Part shown: one piece after another, positions 46,058 to 54,773 of the stretch
Numbering within the stretch: position 1 is the stretch's first letter
How the letters are laid out: every line of letters begins with the position of its first letter
Origin: Sphaerospermopsis torques-reginae ITEP-024
GTDB taxonomy: Bacteria > Cyanobacteriota > Cyanobacteriia > Cyanobacteriales > Nostocaceae
Direction of reading: 5' to 3'
Length of the DNA stretch: 64,000 bases
Assembly: GCF_019598945.1 (NCBI RefSeq)
Contig: NZ_CP080598.1
Span: 558,001 to 622,000 of the forward strand
The notes under the pieces: generated by a model
Told to the model about the DNA's origin: nothing
Databases searched by the model: none
Seen by the model: the letters and a program-made list of their open reading frames with translations, nothing else
Position numbers and translations under genes: made by a program

Positions 46058-46315
46058 TTAGGCATTTTCCATATCTGATAATAATTCTTCTTCACTTAAA
46101 TCAATTAACGGTACTCCATAATCATTTAATTTCATCATAAAAGTCACTCTCTCAACTCCTAATAAACCCGCAGCCATACCAGAAGAAAGGCGTTTCATTT
46201 CATATAATTTTACAGCCATAGCCCATTTTGCTTCTTGTTCAAACTGTTCTCTAGTTTTACCAACAGCATCAGGTAAAGTTTCAGGGTAGTTAATTTTAAG
46301 TTGTAAAGAAATAAT
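46058..46315 (-). pseudogene. Orphan UPF0175 antitoxin-like gene with lost ATG
   Basis: The frame gives LQLKINYPETLPDAVGKTREQFEQEAKWAMAVKLYEMKRLSSGMAAGLLGVERVTFMMKLNDYGVPLIDLSEEELLSDMENA as successive family blocks, a full UPF0175 protein. An in-frame TAA (46318-46316) is followed directly by ATT ATT TCT TTA CAA, so no ATG, GTG or TTG is available before the conserved start; an ATT stands where ATG would be expected. No DUF3368 PIN toxin is adjacent. It is either start-lost or uses a rare ATT start. Confidence 0.7.
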
Positions 46316-46400
46316 TTATTCTATAGCAAAGGTTGATAAAATTATAACAAATTACCATCCCATCTGCTATATTATCTAATTTTCCCTTATTCCTCTAATA

Positions 46401-47536
46401 TCATGTCCGGGTAATGACTTACGATTAAGCGCCAGTTTGCAACCACCAATGAAAACCCGTCAAACCACGAATTAAATCAGGCTGTTGGAGTAAAGATTGA
46501 CACCGATGAAATAAGACATCCTCTAAATCATCGAGTGTCTCAAAAGATTGATTAGCAATTGGTTCGTCCACCAAAGTCCAAAGCCTTTCTGCGGGTTGTA
46601 ATTCAGGTGAGTGAGATGGTAATAATGTTAAATGCAGCCCTTCGGGAATCTGTAAACTCTTACTGGTATGCCATCCGGCTTGGTCAACGGCTAAAAGAAT
46701 ACGTTTATTAGCACCTAAGCCAAATTCTTGAGCAAAATCGGCTAAAACCTGATTGAATAGCTCTGTGTTCACATAAGGAAGAATCCACCAATAGGTTTCT
46801 CCAGTTTTAGGATGTACAAAAGCATACAACCATAGCCATTTAAACCGCCAATTCACATCAGCAATTGGTTGTTCTCCTTCTGGTACATAAACTCGTCGTA
46901 AAACTGGTTTAAGTCCCAAGCGATGTTCATCTTCGCACCACAACTGAATTTCCGCATCTGGGTAGCTGGTTTGCAGTTGTTCTACTTCTGTAGCAATTTT
47001 TTTTTCCAGGCTTGTTGTTCAAAAGGGTCGCTTTTTGTATGAGACGGACGGGGTACTCTGAGCCTGAAAGTCATCTGCCGCAATATTTCCCATCCCCTCT
47101 GTCTGCTTATCTTTGTTCCTGTGACTTCACTCAACCAATCTGCTACCTTTCTCCCATTCCATAATCCTCCATCTGGTGCTTTTTCTTGTAACGCTTGCCA
47201 TAAATGTGCCTGCTGGATATCATCTACTAGCGGCTGTGTACCTTGGTTTAACTGTCTACGATCGCCTAATCCTTCGATCCCTAACTCGTTGTATCTTTTT
47301 ACCAATGCGTACATCCATGTTCTGCTGTAGCCTGTGATTTCCTCGATTTCTTCCGTTTTTTTGCCTTGCGCTACTAACCAAATAATCTGGTACTGACGGC
47401 TTTCTATCCCGTCTTTAGCTTGACGGTAACGTTTTTCTAACTCTTCAATACTCAGATGTGTGGCTACACTAATTCGTTTCGGCATTGGTCATCTTTGCAC
47501 TCACCTCTTTTATCGTAAGCGATTAGCCGGACATGA
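46401..47536. mobile_element. IS630-family insertion sequence, apparently complete
   Basis: The 1136-bp element is bounded by TCATGTCCGG (46401) and CCGGACATGA (to 47536). The inverted repeats extend inward about 26 bp with a few mismatches: after TCATGTCCGG come GTAATGACTTACGAT on the left and CTAATCGCTTACGAT on the right. TA dinucleotides flank both ends (46399-46400 and 47537-47538), the IS630 target. One two-frame transposase gene fills it. It is inserted in the last codons of the PIN toxin gene. Confidence 0.92.
46425..47485 (-). CDS. IS630-family transposase, made by -1 frameshift
   Basis: The first frame (47485-46982, 167 residues) has the HTH part: EELEKRYRQAKDGIESRQYQIIWLVAQGKKTEEIEEITGYSRTWMYALV. 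The second (to 46425) has the DDE catalytic part: QLWCEDEHRLGL, LLAVDQAGWHTSK and LPSHSPELQPAERLW. They meet at a run of nine A (46997-47005), where reading shifts -1 from AAA AAA AAA TTG to ATT GCT ACA, giving KKKIATEVEQL. IS630 elements often use programmed frameshifting, so the gene is likely functional rather than broken. Confidence 0.9.
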
Positions 47537-47934
47537 TATAACCAATTCTCCACAGTTAAACCCTCAACTCTCAACAAATCACTATCATTAGAAACCACAG
47601 TAAAACCCTTAATAATAGCAGTTGCAGCAATTAAAATATCTTCCGTTTGAATCGGTAAACCTCGTAACCTGAGATTTGCATGAATTTCTGCTGCTTTTTC
47701 CACAATTGCTAAATCATCTAAGAAAAGGATTTGATAATCCTTACAAAAATTATCAAATATTTCTAACTTTTTAGTGGCTTTAGCTGCAAATAAACCTCTT
47801 TTAATTTCAAAGTAAGTAATACAACTAATAGAGACTAATTCCTTGCGAGATCGTAATTGATCTAATTTTTCTTTAATTATCAGGTTATTTCTCATGGCAA
47901 AAGAAACAATGTTTGTATCTAATAAATAACTCAT
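47464..47934 (-). CDS. VapC-like PIN toxin with IS-encoded C-terminal tail
   Basis: The PIN domain is complete: Asp6 in YLLDTNIVSF, CITYFEIKRGLF with Glu, LPIQTEDILIAATAI with Asp, and VVSNDSDLLRVEG. The native protein would end ENWLY-stop: joining the flanks at one TA restores TTA TAT TAG. The IS630 insertion replaced that stop, adding HVRLIAYDKRGEC and twelve further residues read from the IS inverted repeat and leader. The tail overlaps the transposase start on the same strand. The toxin fold is likely retained. Confidence 0.88.
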   Translation of the reverse strand: MSYLLDTNIVSFAMRNNLIIKEKLDQLRSRKELVSISCITYFEIKRGLFAAKATKKLEIFDNFCKDYQILFLDDLAIVEKAAEIHANLRLRGLPIQTEDILIAATAIIKGFTVVSNDSDLLRVEGLTVENWLYHVRLIAYDKRGECKDDQCRNELV

Positions 47935-47939
47935 TTTTT

Positions 47940-48359
47940 CTACTTCCTTTTTACAACTTCATCAAAAATAGCTACTTGTTCAGGAGTTAAATCATCTAAC
48001 AACCCTGACAACATTTGTACAGACAAGATACCACTACATCTATTTTTTAAGTCTTCTTCTTCCATCATATAAAACTCTCCAATAGATACATTTTTATCAA
48101 ATATCTTACATAAATGTTGAATCATTTCCTCTGGATTAAGTTCTTCCTTAAATAAAGGACGTTCTTCCATTAAAATATTCACAACTTTCTCAATTCTATT
48201 TTTCATAGCTTCTTTTTCCTTGTCCTTATTGTGTTCTTTATTGTCATCTGACACAAGAATAATTACTCTCACTTGACTAGATGTGTCAATATGTAAAGGT
48301 TCATCTAATAATAATTGACCTTTTTCATCAATTTTACCCGTTACTTCAAAAGCTTTCAT
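47940..48359 (-). CDS. Antitoxin-like protein paired with the PIN toxin
   Basis: The 139-residue protein starts MKAFEVTGKIDEKGQLLLDEPLHID, the beta-hairpin N-terminus of small cyanobacterial antitoxins. A longer helical C-terminal part follows (RIEKVVNILMEERPLFKEELNPEEMIQHL ... LLDDLTPEQVAIFDEVVKRK). It precedes the toxin by 5 bp. It is longer than usual antitoxins of this kind, so the tail may have another use. Confidence 0.7.
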   Translation of the reverse strand: MKAFEVTGKIDEKGQLLLDEPLHIDTSSQVRVIILVSDDNKEHNKDKEKEAMKNRIEKVVNILMEERPLFKEELNPEEMIQHLCKIFDKNVSIGEFYMMEEEDLKNRCSGILSVQMLSGLLDDLTPEQVAIFDEVVKRK

Positions 48360-48742
48360 TGTTTAACCTCACCTAAAATTATTTCTCTTGAAATCATCAT
48401 TGATTCCTATTATATCAGATTCCAAAAATATCTGCGTTCATCTGCGTTCATCTGCGTTAAATAATTACTGGGAATGGCAATATTTACCCTTTCCAAAACT
48501 GAGAAATACTAATAAGATATGCAAAAAACGCAATCCCAATATCCGTTTTCTGCATAATTCTAGAAATTTCGTAACACACTATACGAATTGTTATAAAAAT
48601 TCACCTTAACTTAGCAATATCGAAATTGTTACAACCACCAACCAGGAAACTACTATCAGTTGTTTTCTTAAAAGTGGAAAGTACAGCACCGATAAGAACA
48701 CGGATACACAATTAATTAAGTCCTGTTCCCAAAAAACAACCC
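48360..48742. other. nirA leader and control region
   Basis: Three tandem TCTGCGTTCA units lie at 48431-48460. The NtcA-type promoter of nirA lies at 48571-48612. The untranslated leader after the predicted start (about 48619) is near 124 nt and has no clear ribosome site before the ATG. NtcB sites should be near or above the NtcA box but cannot be named from sequence alone. Confidence 0.7.
48571..48612 (+). promoter_or_regulatory. NtcA-activated promoter of the nirA operon
   Basis: GTAACACACTATAC (48571-48584) fits GTA-N8-TAC. Exactly 22 bp later is TAACTT (48607-48612), fitting TAN3T. Layout and spacing equal those of the ntcB promoter. It should drive nirA-nrtABCD-narB when ammonium is absent. 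Confidence 0.88.
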
Positions 48743-50293
48743 ATGACAGAAACAGCAACTACCATCGAAAAACTGAATAAATTCGAGAAATTCAAAGCTG
48801 AAAAAGACGGACTTGCAGTTAAAGACGAAATCAGCGAATTTGTGAAAATTGGTTGGGAAGCAATGGACGAAAACGACCTCAACCATCGCCTAAAATGGTT
48901 AGGTGTATTTTTTCGCCCAGTGACACCCGGAAAATTCATGATGCGGATGCGGATACCTAACGGTATTCTCACTAGCAGTCAAGTGTATATTTTAGCAGAA
49001 GTGATACAGCGTTACGGTGACGACGGCAGCGCAGATATCACCACTAGACAAAATATACAACTTCGCGGGATCAATTTTTCAGATATTCCTGACATCTTTA
49101 ATAAATTTAACACCGTTGGGTTAACAAGCATTCAATCCGGTATGGATAACATCCGTAATATTACAGGTGATCCTGTAGCGGGTTTAGATGCTAACGAGTT
49201 GTACGACACCAGAGAATTAGTGCAGCAAATTCAAGATATGCTCACTAATAATGGTAAAGGAAACCCAGAATTTACCAATCTTCCTCGTAAATTTAACATT
49301 GCGGTAACTGGAGGAAAAGATAATTCAGTTCACGCAGAAATCAATGATTTAGCATTTGTACCAGCATTTAAAGAAGGATTTGGTTTTAATGTTTTAGTCG
49401 GTGGTTTTTTCTCCGGTAAACGTTGTGAAGCAGCTATTCCTTTAAATGTGTGGGTAAAACCCGAAGAAGTAGTTAGTTTATGTAAAGCAATTGTCGAAAT
49501 TTTCCGGGATCATGGTTTACGTCTCAACCGTCAAAAAGCCCGGTTAATGTGGTTAATTGATGAATGGGGTTTAGAAAAATTCCGTTCAGAAGTAGAAAAA
49601 CGCTGGGGAAAAACATTTAAAACCGCAGCACCAAAAGACGAAATAGACTGGGAAAAACGGGATCATATTGGTATTTATCCCCAAAAAAAACCAGGATTAA
49701 ATTATGTAGGTTTAAACATTCCCGTAGGTAGATTATCTGCCGATGATATGTTTGAACTTGCCCGGATAGCAGAAGTTTATGGCAGTGGCGAAATTAGGTT
49801 TACAGTCGAACAAAACGCCATAATTCCTAATATTCCCGATTCAGCTTTAAACGCATTTTTAACAGAACCATTGTTAAATAAATTTGGTGTTAATCCTGGT
49901 TTATTAACGCGAGCAGTGGTATCTTGTACAGGCGCACAATTTTGTAACTTCGCATTAATAGAAACAAAAAATCGTGCCGTTGCCATGAGTAAAGCATTAG
50001 AACGGGAATTAATATTATCAAAACCCGTCCGTATTCATTGGACAGGATGCCCAAATTCTTGCGGACAACCCCAAGTAGCAGACATTGGTTTAATGGGTAC
50101 AAAAGTCCGTAAAAACGGGCAAACAGTAGAAGGCGTTGACATTTATATGGGTGGGAAAGTTGGTAAAGATGCTAAACTAGGAACTTGTGTACAAAAAAGC
50201 GTTCCTTGTGAAGATGTACAACCCATATTAAAAGAAATACTCATTCAAAACTTCGGTGCAAAACTTAGGGAAGAAGCCTTAATTTCCCATTAA
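48743..50293 (+). CDS. nirA: Ferredoxin-nitrite reductase
   Basis: The 516-residue enzyme reduces nitrite to ammonium with six electrons from ferredoxin. The [4Fe-4S]-siroheme ligands are Cys395 and Cys401 (CTGAQFC) and Cys436 and Cys440 (CPNSC). Other family marks are MRMRIPNGILTSSQVYILAEVIQRYG and TTRQNIQLRGI. There is no C-terminal ferredoxin domain as found in some forms. It is the first gene of the nitrate assimilation operon. Confidence 0.97.
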   Translation: MTETATTIEKLNKFEKFKAEKDGLAVKDEISEFVKIGWEAMDENDLNHRLKWLGVFFRPVTPGKFMMRMRIPNGILTSSQVYILAEVIQRYGDDGSADITTRQNIQLRGINFSDIPDIFNKFNTVGLTSIQSGMDNIRNITGDPVAGLDANELYDTRELVQQIQDMLTNNGKGNPEFTNLPRKFNIAVTGGKDNSVHAEINDLAFVPAFKEGFGFNVLVGGFFSGKRCEAAIPLNVWVKPEEVVSLCKAIVEIFRDHGLRLNRQKARLMWLIDEWGLEKFRSEVEKRWGKTFKTAAPKDEIDWEKRDHIGIYPQKKPGLNYVGLNIPVGRLSADDMFELARIAEVYGSGEIRFTVEQNAIIPNIPDSALNAFLTEPLLNKFGVNPGLLTRAVVSCTGAQFCNFALIETKNRAVAMSKALERELILSKPVRIHWTGCPNSCGQPQVADIGLMGTKVRKNGQTVEGVDIYMGGKVGKDAKLGTCVQKSVPCEDVQPILKEILIQNFGAKLREEALISH

Positions 50294-50406
50294 ATAAACC
50301 GAAAAATATAGACATCATTGAAAACTCCAATCAAACCTGGGCAATGATTTTCTATTAGCATAAATCTAAAATCCAAAATCTAAAATCGAACAACTGAGAG
50401 TTGAAA

Positions 50407-51732
50407 ATGAGCAATATTTCCCGCAGAAAATTTATAATTACCTCCAGTTTAGCAGCAGCGACTTCTATCATAGCTCACGGTTGTTCATCTAATAACTCTC
50501 AGTCAGCAACAACAGATAGTGCAGCTTCTTCCACTGCCCAACTTGCTAACAATTCCACAGTTAGTAATGCTGCAAAAGTAGAAACAACCAAAGCCAAATT
50601 AGGATTTATTGCTTTAACTGATTCTGCACCTTTAATTATTGCCAAAGAAAAAGGTTTCTTTGCCAAATATGGCATGACTGATGTAGAAGTCAGCAAACAA
50701 AAATCCTGGCCAGTCACAAGAGATAATCTAAAAATTGGCTCATCTGGTGGTGGTATTGATGGCGCACATATTCTCAGCCCTATGCCTTATTTGCTGACCA
50801 TAAATGATAAAGTTCCAATGTATCTATTGGCCAGATTAAATACCAACGGTCAAGCTATATCTGTGGCAGAAAAATTCAAAGATTTAAAAATCGGCGTACA
50901 AAGTAAATCTTTGAAAGACGCAGTAAATAAAGCCAAAGCTGATAAAAAATCAATCAAAATTGCTATGACTTTTCCCGGTGGTACTCATGATTTATGGATG
51001 CGTTATTGGTTAGCTGCTGGTGGTATTAATCCTGATCAAGATGTGGTTTTAGAAGCAGTTCCACCACCACAAATGGTAGCTAATATGAAAGTTGGTACTG
51101 TTGATGCTTTCTGTGTAGGTGAACCTTGGAACGCGCAATTAGTGAGCCAAAAATTAGGTTATACTGCTTTAACTACTGGTGAATTATGGAATGATCATCC
51201 AGAAAAAGCCTTTGGAATGCGGAAAGACTGGGTTGACAAAAATCCTAACGCAGCACAAGCATTATTAATGGCAATTATGGAAGCACAACAATGGTGTGAA
51301 AAGCCAGAAAATAAAGAAGAAATGTGTAAAATCTGTGCTGATAGAAAATACTTTAATGTGGCTGTAGCTGACATTTTAGAACGTTCTCAAGGTAATATTG
51401 ATTATGGTGATGGACGCAAAGAACAAAACTTCCAATATCGGATGAAGTATTGGGCTGATAATTCTTCTTATCCTTATAAAAGTCATGATACTTGGTTTTT
51501 AACTGAAGAAATTCGTTGGGGTTATTTACCTAAAGATACAAAAATCAAAGAAGTTGTAGATCAGGTAAATAGAGAAGATTTATGGAAACAAGCAGCTAAG
51601 GCTTTGGGTGTATCTGCTGCGGAAATTCCTAGTAGTTCTTCTCGTGGTGTAGAAACATTTTTTGATGGAGTGAAATTTGATCCAGAAAAACCAGAGGAAT
51701 ATTTAAAGAGTTTGCAAATTAAAAAAGTTTAA
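50407..51732 (+). CDS. nrtA: Nitrate/nitrite ABC transporter, substrate-binding protein
   Basis: From ATG at 50407 the protein has 441 residues. It begins with a twin-arginine leader (MSNISRRKFIITSSLAAA) and a lipobox (AHGC). After a Ser/Ala/Thr linker, the binding domain starts at KLGFIALTDSAPLIIAKEKGFFAKYG. PGGTHDLWMRYWLAAGGINPD and DAFCVGEPWNAQLV are NrtA marks. It captures nitrate and nitrite outside the cytoplasmic membrane. TAAAATC heptamers fill the spacer from nirA (about 50362-50390). Confidence 0.96.
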   Translation: MSNISRRKFIITSSLAAATSIIAHGCSSNNSQSATTDSAASSTAQLANNSTVSNAAKVETTKAKLGFIALTDSAPLIIAKEKGFFAKYGMTDVEVSKQKSWPVTRDNLKIGSSGGGIDGAHILSPMPYLLTINDKVPMYLLARLNTNGQAISVAEKFKDLKIGVQSKSLKDAVNKAKADKKSIKIAMTFPGGTHDLWMRYWLAAGGINPDQDVVLEAVPPPQMVANMKVGTVDAFCVGEPWNAQLVSQKLGYTALTTGELWNDHPEKAFGMRKDWVDKNPNAAQALLMAIMEAQQWCEKPENKEEMCKICADRKYFNVAVADILERSQGNIDYGDGRKEQNFQYRMKYWADNSSYPYKSHDTWFLTEEIRWGYLPKDTKIKEVVDQVNREDLWKQAAKALGVSAAEIPSSSSRGVETFFDGVKFDPEKPEEYLKSLQIKKV

Positions 51733-51735
51733 TTA

Positions 51736-51763
51736 GTAGGGGTAATTCATGAATTACCCCTAC
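51736..51763. repeat. Perfect 28-bp palindrome in the nrtA-nrtB spacer
   Basis: The arm GTAGGGGTAATTCA is followed by its exact complement. It differs from the copy at 15086 by two base pairs, both changed on each arm so pairing is kept. Lying inside the operon transcript, it could stabilise the nrtA mRNA 3' end and raise NrtA over NrtB. Confidence 0.85.
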
Positions 51764-51811
51764 CCATTAGTGACGCAGAGGCGCAGAGAAAAGAGAATTA
51801 AGGAGTAAGAA

Positions 51812-52654
51812 ATGGCTATTAGTGTTGGCAGTCGTAGAGTGAGTAGTAAACAGCAAAAGGCAATTAATAAGTTTTTAGTAAATAAAGTCATACCACCAAT
51901 CTTTGGGTTATTTATTTTTTTAGTGTTGTGGGAATTGCTTTGTTTAATTCCTGGTTTTCAGTTACCTGGTCCGATTGAAACATTTTCTGAAACTTGGGAC
52001 CCGTTTATTATTCAGCCTTTTTTTGATAATGGTGACAGTGATAAAGGTTTGGGTTGGCAAATTTTAACCAGTTTAGGAAGAGTAGCTTTAGGTTTTTCTT
52101 TAGCCGCAGTTGTTGGTGTGGTTTTAGGAATATTTATTGGGGTGAATAAGTTTTTATATAATGCTGTAGATCCCATTTTTCAAGTATTAAGAACAATTCC
52201 CCCCCTTGCTTGGTTGCCTATTTCTCTCGCTGCTTTTCAACAAGCTAACCCATCGGCAATTTTTGTGATTTTCATTACTTCAATTTGGCCGATTTTAATT
52301 AATACAACTGTGGGTGTACAAAATATTCCCCAAGATTATGTAAATGTTGCCCGTGTTTTGCGTTTACGTAAGGGTAAATATTTCTTAAAAATTGTATTTC
52401 CGGCAACTGTTCCTTATATTTTTACAGGTTTGAGAATTGGTATCGGTTTATCTTGGTTGGCAATTGTCGCCGCAGAAATGTTAGTTGGTGGTGTGGGTAT
52501 TGGTTCATTTATTTGGGATGCCTATAATACCAGCACGGAAACTAACTTGAGTGAGATTATTATTGCCTTAATATATGTCGGTTTGGTAGGTCTGATGTTA
52601 GATAGAATGGTGGCTTTTATCGCGGATAAAGTTGTGAAAACAGAACATAAATAA
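51812..52654 (+). CDS. nrtB: Nitrate/nitrite ABC transporter, permease
   Basis: The 280-residue membrane protein has about six spans and the ABC permease EAA loop (NVARVLRLRKGKYFLKIVFPATVPYIFTGLRIGIGLSW). VLRTIPPLAWLPISLAAFQ is a family mark. It forms the channel with NrtC and NrtD in the cytoplasmic membrane. A GGAG ribosome site lies before the ATG. Confidence 0.96.
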   Translation: MAISVGSRRVSSKQQKAINKFLVNKVIPPIFGLFIFLVLWELLCLIPGFQLPGPIETFSETWDPFIIQPFFDNGDSDKGLGWQILTSLGRVALGFSLAAVVGVVLGIFIGVNKFLYNAVDPIFQVLRTIPPLAWLPISLAAFQQANPSAIFVIFITSIWPILINTTVGVQNIPQDYVNVARVLRLRKGKYFLKIVFPATVPYIFTGLRIGIGLSWLAIVAAEMLVGGVGIGSFIWDAYNTSTETNLSEIIIALIYVGLVGLMLDRMVAFIADKVVKTEHK

Positions 52655-52740
52655 TTCGTAATTTGTAATTCGTAATTCGTAATTCGTAATTATGAATTAT
52701 TCATGATTCCCTGTTCCTTGTTCCCTATTCCCTATTCCCT
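52655..52740. repeat. STRR arrays in the nrtB-nrtC spacer
   Basis: TTCGTAA heptamers (about 52655-52692) and TTCCCTA heptamers (about 52708-52740) fill the whole spacer up to the nrtC ATG, leaving no ribosome site. Confidence 0.8.
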
Positions 52741-54699
52741 ATGAATACTTTTGTAGAAATTGACCACTTAGACAAAATATTTAACCTTCCTAATGGTGGT
52801 AAATATATTGCTTTAAAAAATATTGAGTTGAAAATTCGCCAGGGTGAATTTATTTCTTTAATTGGTCATTCTGGTTGTGGAAAGTCTACTTTACTGAATA
52901 TTATTGCTGGGTTAGATCGCGCTAGTATTGGTGGTGTGACTTTGGAAGGTAGAGAAGTTAGAGAACCAGGACGAGATCGAATGGTAGTTTTTCAAAATTA
53001 TTCTTTACTTCCTTGGTTAACTGTAAGAGAAAATATTGCTTTAGCTGTTGATGAAGTACATCAAAATTTACCTCCAGGAGAACGTCGAGGAATAATAGAA
53101 GAACATATTGATCTGGTGGGTTTACGACGTGCAGCTAACAAACATCCTAGTGAGTTATCTGGGGGGATGAAACAACGAGTTGCGATCGCTCGTGCATTAG
53201 CTACTCGTCCGAAATTGTTATTGTTAGATGAACCTTTTGGTGCGTTAGATGCGTTAACCAGAGGTAATTTACAAGAACAATTAATGCAAATTTGTAATGA
53301 ACACAAAATTACTTGTGTAATGGTGACACATGATGTTGATGAAGCGTTATTATTGAGCGATCGCATTGTCATGTTAACCAATGGACCTGAAGCACACATT
53401 GGGCAAATTTTAGAAGTTCCTATTCCCCGTCCTCGTCAACGTTTAGAAGTAGTCAACCATCCCAGTTATTACAACTTGCGGAACGAAATGATCTACTTCC
53501 TCAACCAACAAAAAGAAGCGAAAAAACGCCAAAAACAACCCACAAAACCAGTAATTATTGCTAATAATAACTTAGCAACAACTTTAGAAAAAACTCAATT
53601 AGAAATTGGTTATCTCCCCGTCACTCAAGCCGCACCTTTAATAATTGCCCAAGAAAAAGGCTTCTTTGCCGAATACGGTTTAACAGTCAATCTTCACCCA
53701 GAAAATAACTGGAATAACATCGCCAAAGGTATAGCCACAAATAAATTTGATGCCGCCCAAATGGTGGCAGGAATGCCCCTAGCAATGACATTAGGTGCAG
53801 GTGGTAAAACGCCCATTTCCATAGTTACAGCAATGACACTTTCTCGTAATGGTAGCGCCATTACATTCAGCAAAGAACTATTTGATCATGGAGTTAAAAA
53901 CCTAACAGAATTTCACAAAACCATTAACGCAGACCTAGACAAAACCCACACATTAGGTATAGTTCATCCTGCATCAATGCAGAACTTATTATTACGTTAT
54001 TGGTTAGCAGCAAATGGAATTGAACCTGATATAGATGTCAGTTTAATCACAGTTGCACCAGAAGAAATGGTGACTGCCCTTGAAGATAAAAAAATTGATG
54101 GTTACTGTGTCGGAGAACCTTGGAACTCCCACGCAGTTGAGCAAAATTTAGGCTCTATTATTGAGATCACATCAGAAATTTGGCATGGACATCCAGATAA
54201 AGTATTAGGAGTGCGAGAAGACTGGGCGCAAGAAAACCCGCAAACACATTTAGCATTAGTAAAAGCCCTATTAGCAGCTTGTGAATACTGTGATGATATT
54301 CGCAACCAAGACGAAGTTATCACATTAATTTCTCCCTATTTGCATACAAATTTAATAGATACTTATTCAAAAAATAATCACCAAAATACCCAAACTTCCC
54401 ATCAATTTTATTTCAATAAAGCCAACTATCCCGACCGTAATGAAACGCTGTGGATACTAACCCAATTAGCCCGATGGGGTTTAGTAGCTTTTCCCAAAAA
54501 CTGGATAGAAATAATTGACAAAGTTTGCCGCCCAGATATATTCGGTGCAGCAGCAAGAGAAATGGGAATTTTAGATATTGGTCGAGAAGAAACCATTCAA
54601 CTATTTGATGGTAAAATATTTAATCCTTCCGAACCAATAGAATATCTCAAAAGTTTGGAAATTAAACGCCAGCTTAGAGTTGAAGAAGTGTTTATTTAG
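52741..54699 (+). CDS. nrtC: Nitrate/nitrite ABC transporter, ATPase with NrtA-like regulatory domain
   Basis: The 652-residue protein has an ATPase domain (about 1-260): Walker A GHSGCGKST, signature LSGGMKQRVAIARA, Walker B LLLLDEPFGALDA. A linker leads to a C-terminal NrtA-like domain (about 280-650, LEIGYLPVTQAAPLIIAQEKGFFAEYG, DGYCVGEPWNSHAVE). In Synechococcus this domain senses the cell's nitrogen status and blocks nitrate uptake in the presence of ammonium. Full length. Confidence 0.96.
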   Translation: MNTFVEIDHLDKIFNLPNGGKYIALKNIELKIRQGEFISLIGHSGCGKSTLLNIIAGLDRASIGGVTLEGREVREPGRDRMVVFQNYSLLPWLTVRENIALAVDEVHQNLPPGERRGIIEEHIDLVGLRRAANKHPSELSGGMKQRVAIARALATRPKLLLLDEPFGALDALTRGNLQEQLMQICNEHKITCVMVTHDVDEALLLSDRIVMLTNGPEAHIGQILEVPIPRPRQRLEVVNHPSYYNLRNEMIYFLNQQKEAKKRQKQPTKPVIIANNNLATTLEKTQLEIGYLPVTQAAPLIIAQEKGFFAEYGLTVNLHPENNWNNIAKGIATNKFDAAQMVAGMPLAMTLGAGGKTPISIVTAMTLSRNGSAITFSKELFDHGVKNLTEFHKTINADLDKTHTLGIVHPASMQNLLLRYWLAANGIEPDIDVSLITVAPEEMVTALEDKKIDGYCVGEPWNSHAVEQNLGSIIEITSEIWHGHPDKVLGVREDWAQENPQTHLALVKALLAACEYCDDIRNQDEVITLISPYLHTNLIDTYSKNNHQNTQTSHQFYFNKANYPDRNETLWILTQLARWGLVAFPKNWIEIIDKVCRPDIFGAAAREMGILDIGREETIQLFDGKIFNPSEPIEYLKSLEIKRQLRVEEVFI

Positions 54700-54773
54700 T
54701 CATTGGTCATTAGTCATTAGTTTTTTTACCAATTACCTATTACCTATTACCAATTACCCATTACCAAAAAATC
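54700..54773. repeat. STRR arrays in the nrtC-nrtD spacer
   Basis: TCATTAG/TCATTGG heptamers (about 54698-54720) and CCAATTA/CCTATTA heptamers (54730-54768) occupy the spacer. As before nrtC, no ribosome site is visible before the ATG of the next gene. Confidence 0.8.
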
